From positions 1-7,407 of the forward strand of contig CAZNVM010000459.1 in the NCBI GenBank assembly GCA_964576215.1: a DNA stretch of 7,407 nt, in the 5' to 3' direction. The position numbers and the translations under genes were made by a program. Shown one piece after another: positions 5,881-7,407 of the stretch (position 1 is the first letter of the stretch; each line of letters opens with the position of its first letter). The DNA comes from JAVBSX01 sp964576215 (lineage in GTDB: Bacteria > Planctomycetota > Planctomycetia > Pirellulales > Thermoguttaceae). The notes below the pieces were generated by a model. The model was not told the origin of the DNA. It saw only the letters and a list, made by a program, of their open reading frames with translations, and searched no databases.

Positions 5881-6520
5881 GCCGTTTGATGATCGCTTCA
5901 ATCACCGGGTAGACTTTTTTCATTTTTTCAAAGTCTTCCGGGTGATTTTCCTTGATATAGGCGAGTCCAAGCGGTTCGAACCCTTCCGCCGTGAATCCGA
6001 GTTTGTTCTGTTCGACGCCGGTACGCAGGTGATGAATTTTGATGTACTTGAGAACATCGCTTTTTTTCCACTCGGCAAGCGGGTGGATTCTTTTGGTCTT
6101 GGTATTAATCGTCCCACCAGAACGAATCATTGCCCGGCGTTGTATGGAATCGTAAACGGTCTCGCCCGAAATGATCCAGTCGATTCCAAAATGATCCCTG
6201 GCGTAATTCCAGCAGTCGGTAATTTTCAGTATCGGCACCGAGTAATCCGGTTGCGTGAAATAGCCGTCTTTGAGAAAGTAGGATGTATCAAAATGCGGAA
6301 TGCGAAGTATTTCCTTTCCAAATTTGTTTTCGTAGTACGTCAGCGTTTTTTCTTGAAATTCAAGACCTTTGACGTAATACATGAAACAGATTTGAAAGTC
6401 CTGGAAATACTTCGCACACAGGTCGAGTGTAACGACACTATCCTTTCCTGTCGAAAACATGACGATAGCGTTGTCAGTGACACGAGTGGCGGTTTTGATA
6501 ACATCATAAAGTCTTGACAT
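5813..6520 (-). CDS. PAPS-reductase-like ATP pyrophosphatase (IbrA-like)
   Basis: A 235-residue adenine-nucleotide alpha-hydrolase. The PP-loop VMFSTGKDSVVTLDL (20-34; SxGKDS core 23-28) binds ATP or PAPS. SGETVYDSIQRRAMIR (118-133) corresponds to the family's GxRxxES-like region, and IHPLAEWKKSDVLKYI (145-160) is the usual P-L-x-x-W motif before a helix. The C-terminal Cys motif of assimilatory CysH (ECGxH) is absent, so sulfate reduction is unlikely. Relatives in phages and mobile elements, including IbrA and DndC-like proteins, act in regulation or nucleic-acid modification. Which of these applies here is unknown. It starts at ATG 6520, coupled by TAATG to the small basic gene, and its last 22 codons overlap the ParB-like gene. 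The overlapping part beyond EAIIKRHEY looks less conserved in character. Confidence 0.85.
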   Translation of the reverse strand: MSRLYDVIKTATRVTDNAIVMFSTGKDSVVTLDLCAKYFQDFQICFMYYVKGLEFQEKTLTYYENKFGKEILRIPHFDTSYFLKDGYFTQPDYSVPILKITDCWNYARDHFGIDWIISGETVYDSIQRRAMIRSGGTINTKTKRIHPLAEWKKSDVLKYIKIHHLRTGVEQNKLGFTAEGFEPLGLAYIKENHPEDFEKMKKVYPVIEAIIKRHEYQRELRSQKNLADANQQGRL

Positions 6521-6663
6521 TAGCCACGACCTTTGCCGCCTTTTTTCTTCCCTCGCGACGCTTTCTCAGCCGCTTTACTTGCCGCAATCTTTGCTCTTGA
6601 AGCGGCACCGATATTCATTGCTTTACGTTGCGCAGGCATCGCCGCTGTAGATCGTTTAGGCAT
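6520..6663 (-). CDS. 47-residue lysine/alanine-rich basic protein
   Basis: ATG at 6663 to TAA at 6520, 47 residues. It begins MPKRSTAAMPAQRKAMNIGA and ends in a Lys/Gly/Arg-rich tail (KKKGGKGRG). I count 14 Lys/Arg, 12 Ala and a single acidic residue (E33), so the protein is strongly positive and probably disordered or helical on nucleic acid, like a small histone-H1-like tail. The gene is well placed: a purine-rich AAGGGGG lies upstream of the ATG, it starts 3 nt after the ASCH-gene stop, and it shares the A of its stop with the next ATG (TAATG). I recognise no family. DNA or RNA binding is inferred from composition; serving mainly as a translational coupler is an alternative. Confidence 0.75.
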   Translation of the reverse strand: MPKRSTAAMPAQRKAMNIGAASRAKIAASKAAEKASRGKKKGGKGRG

Positions 6664-6666
6664 TTG

Positions 6667-7032
6667 TTACCCCCTTCCGTAGTAAATTTCAACTGGTTTA
6701 CAAAGACGTGTGTACTCCTCTTCTGACACGTCATTACGATAAACAAACGAATCTTCTTCATGTGCGATGTTGAAAATTCGCTGTTGTCCCTTATGTACCA
6801 CCGGTACGATTTCTCTCACGTTTTGAAGTTCAAAGGCATAACCACCATCAATTTTCTTACAATCGGTTAGATCGGCAATGGCCGCGATATAGCCGCGATT
6901 CATACCAGCGAGTGCCTTGGCCATGATCGCAATTTTACCCCGGTGCTTGGTCGGCCAGCTTCTGTATTCGTACTTTTTCTCGCCTGCGATAATTTTCTCG
7001 ACGTATTCACCTTCGATTGATATTGCTTTCAC
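6667..7032 (-). CDS. ASCH-domain protein
   Basis: ASCH is a small PUA-related beta-barrel thought to bind RNA or modified nucleosides; E. coli YqfB of this family hydrolyses N4-acetylcytidine. Read from GTG at 7032 (121 residues) it begins MKAISIEGEYVEKIIAGEKK, followed by YEYRSWPTKHRGKI. This contains the typical GxKxxExR motif (G17, K19, E22, R24) and SW. Later come GYIAAIADLTDC and VREIVPVVHKGQQRIFNI. The frame extends to a TTG at 7104, but that codon lies upstream of the predicted transcription start, and the added residues do not resemble family members, so GTG 7032 is preferred although it lacks a good Shine-Dalgarno sequence. GTG 7071 is another option. It is the first gene of the leftward operon. 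Acting on modified nucleotides alongside the PAPS-reductase-like enzyme is speculation. Confidence 0.8.
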   Translation of the reverse strand: MKAISIEGEYVEKIIAGEKKYEYRSWPTKHRGKIAIMAKALAGMNRGYIAAIADLTDCKKIDGGYAFELQNVREIVPVVHKGQQRIFNIAHEEDSFVYRNDVSEEEYTRLCKPVEIYYGRG

Positions 7033-7084
7033 ATTTTTTGTTCTAAAAAAATTTATCTCGTAATCTGACACAGAACAGACGGTA

Positions 7085-7136
7085 AGTATACCAAATATTC
7101 TCAAAAAGTCAAGTATTTTGCAAAAAAAAAAAATTT
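7085..7136 (-). promoter_or_regulatory. Strong sigma70 promoter with UP element for the ASCH-to-terminase operon
   Basis: On the minus strand, TTGACT (7112-7107) and TATACT (7090-7085) are each 5/6 matches with a 16-bp spacer. Directly upstream, AAA, a run of 12 T, GC, AAAA and TAC (7136-7113) closely follow the known UP-element pattern (AAA, T-rich run, two bases, AAAA, three bases) and abut the -35 box in the expected position. Transcription should start near 7078. This is the best promoter candidate for all minus-strand genes down to the large terminase. No GC-rich terminator was seen between it and the gene ending at 7209. Confidence 0.8.
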
Positions 7137-7208
7137 GAGGTTTGTTGCAATGACGACTGATTGCGATTTTTTGTGAAAGTCGCCGTTACGGGATTCCAAC
7201 TTTCCCGC

Positions 7209-7407
7209 TTACTGTATGCCATGGAGTTGTTTCTGGATTTCCTCATAGAGAAACCGATAGCTGTCTGCGCAACCGAAAGCGATTTCGTCTTTGTTGATCC
7301 TTATGCAAGAATCTTTCCCGGACCACATGCACACGGAAAATTCAATCACTGTCTGATCGAACGTCGTTCTGTACACAGCGTAACCACCAACGTCCTCCGT
7401 CAGCTCG
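7209..7407 (-). CDS. Unknown protein, C-terminal fragment (5' end outside the window)
   Basis: The minus-strand frame is open from the right edge to TAA at 7209, giving the last 65 residues of a protein. These include GGYAVYRTTFDQTVIEFSVC, then SGKDSCIRINKDEIAFG and the end YRFLYEEIQKQLHGIQ. The alternating hydrophobic pattern suggests beta-strands followed by a terminal amphipathic helix. I recognise no family; the SGKDS string lacks the surroundings of a PP-loop. The plus strand is also open here from ATG 7221, but the minus reading has more protein-like composition and agrees with the direction of its neighbours. It ends about 97 nt before the UP element of the next operon. Confidence 0.5.
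   Translation of the reverse strand, partial: ELTEDVGGYAVYRTTFDQTVIEFSVCMWSGKDSCIRINKDEIAFGCADSYRFLYEEIQKQLHGIQ

Noticed and set aside
5870..6517. Plus-strand open frame of 215 codons
   Set aside because: Antisense to the PAPS-reductase-like gene, with shadow-type composition and no start signal.
7033..7104. N-terminal extension of the ASCH gene from TTG 7104
   Set aside because: The extension overlaps the -10 box, starts before the predicted transcript, and is not similar to ASCH starts, which usually begin at the MKAISI-like strand.
7113..7208. Intrinsic terminator after the partial gene at 7209
   Set aside because: The T-run is preceded only by weak, AT-rich pairing (TTGCAA arms); it fits an UP element better than a terminator.
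7221..7407. Plus-strand frame from ATG 7221 to the right edge
   Set aside because: It is possible but has less protein-like composition than the minus frame, lacks a ribosome site and runs against all neighbours.
1..7407. tRNA genes, integrase or phage attachment sites
   Set aside because: No cloverleaf-like sequence, recombinase gene or long flanking direct repeat was seen; only the 8-bp CAATTATA pair stood out.

Overview
The window looks like the packaging end of a tailed-phage genome or prophage. It reads mainly on the minus strand and is interrupted by a three-gene block on the plus strand. Nothing identifies the host firmly. The promoters are sigma70-like, base composition is mixed, and the PIN gene with its small partner resembles pairs common in environmental bacteria such as planctomycetes and cyanobacteria. 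This points to an environmental bacterium, but only as a guess.

Right to left on the minus strand. (1) A partial unknown gene runs in from the right edge (7209-7407). (2) Next is a very strong promoter with an UP element (7085-7136). (3) A tightly packed operon follows: an ASCH-domain protein (6667-7032), a 47-residue lysine/alanine-rich basic protein (6520-6663), a PAPS-reductase-like ATP pyrophosphatase (5813-6520), a ParB/sulfiredoxin-fold protein (5203-5880), the terminase small subunit (4823-5203) and the terminase large subunit (3537-4823). Most junctions are TAATG or TGATG overlaps or gaps of a few bases, so translation is probably coupled along the operon. (4) After the interruption comes a DUF4055-type portal-like protein (1-1008), open at the left edge.

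The interruption (about 1048-3540) lies exactly between the large terminase and the portal-like gene, which are normally adjacent. It carries a PIN-domain protein (1161-1649), a small overlapping partner (1636-1836) that suggests a toxin-antitoxin pair, and a divergent ComM/YifB-type Mg-chelatase-like AAA+ ATPase (1890-3512). The block is flanked by an 8-bp direct repeat, CAATTATA (1040-1047 and 3541-3548). Joining the flanks at this repeat restores a terminase gene that ends in TGA one codon earlier, followed 30 nt later by the portal start. The left end of the block holds back-to-back promoters, one for its own genes and one directed at the portal-like gene.

The portal-like gene also carries a 67-bp palindromic element (22-88) made of GAATTAC heptamers. 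It is read through in the only frame without stop codons.

The best candidates for something undescribed are the PIN/partner/ComM-like cargo block inside a packaging module, and the ASCH / basic peptide / PAPS-reductase-like / ParB-like set directly upstream of the terminase genes.
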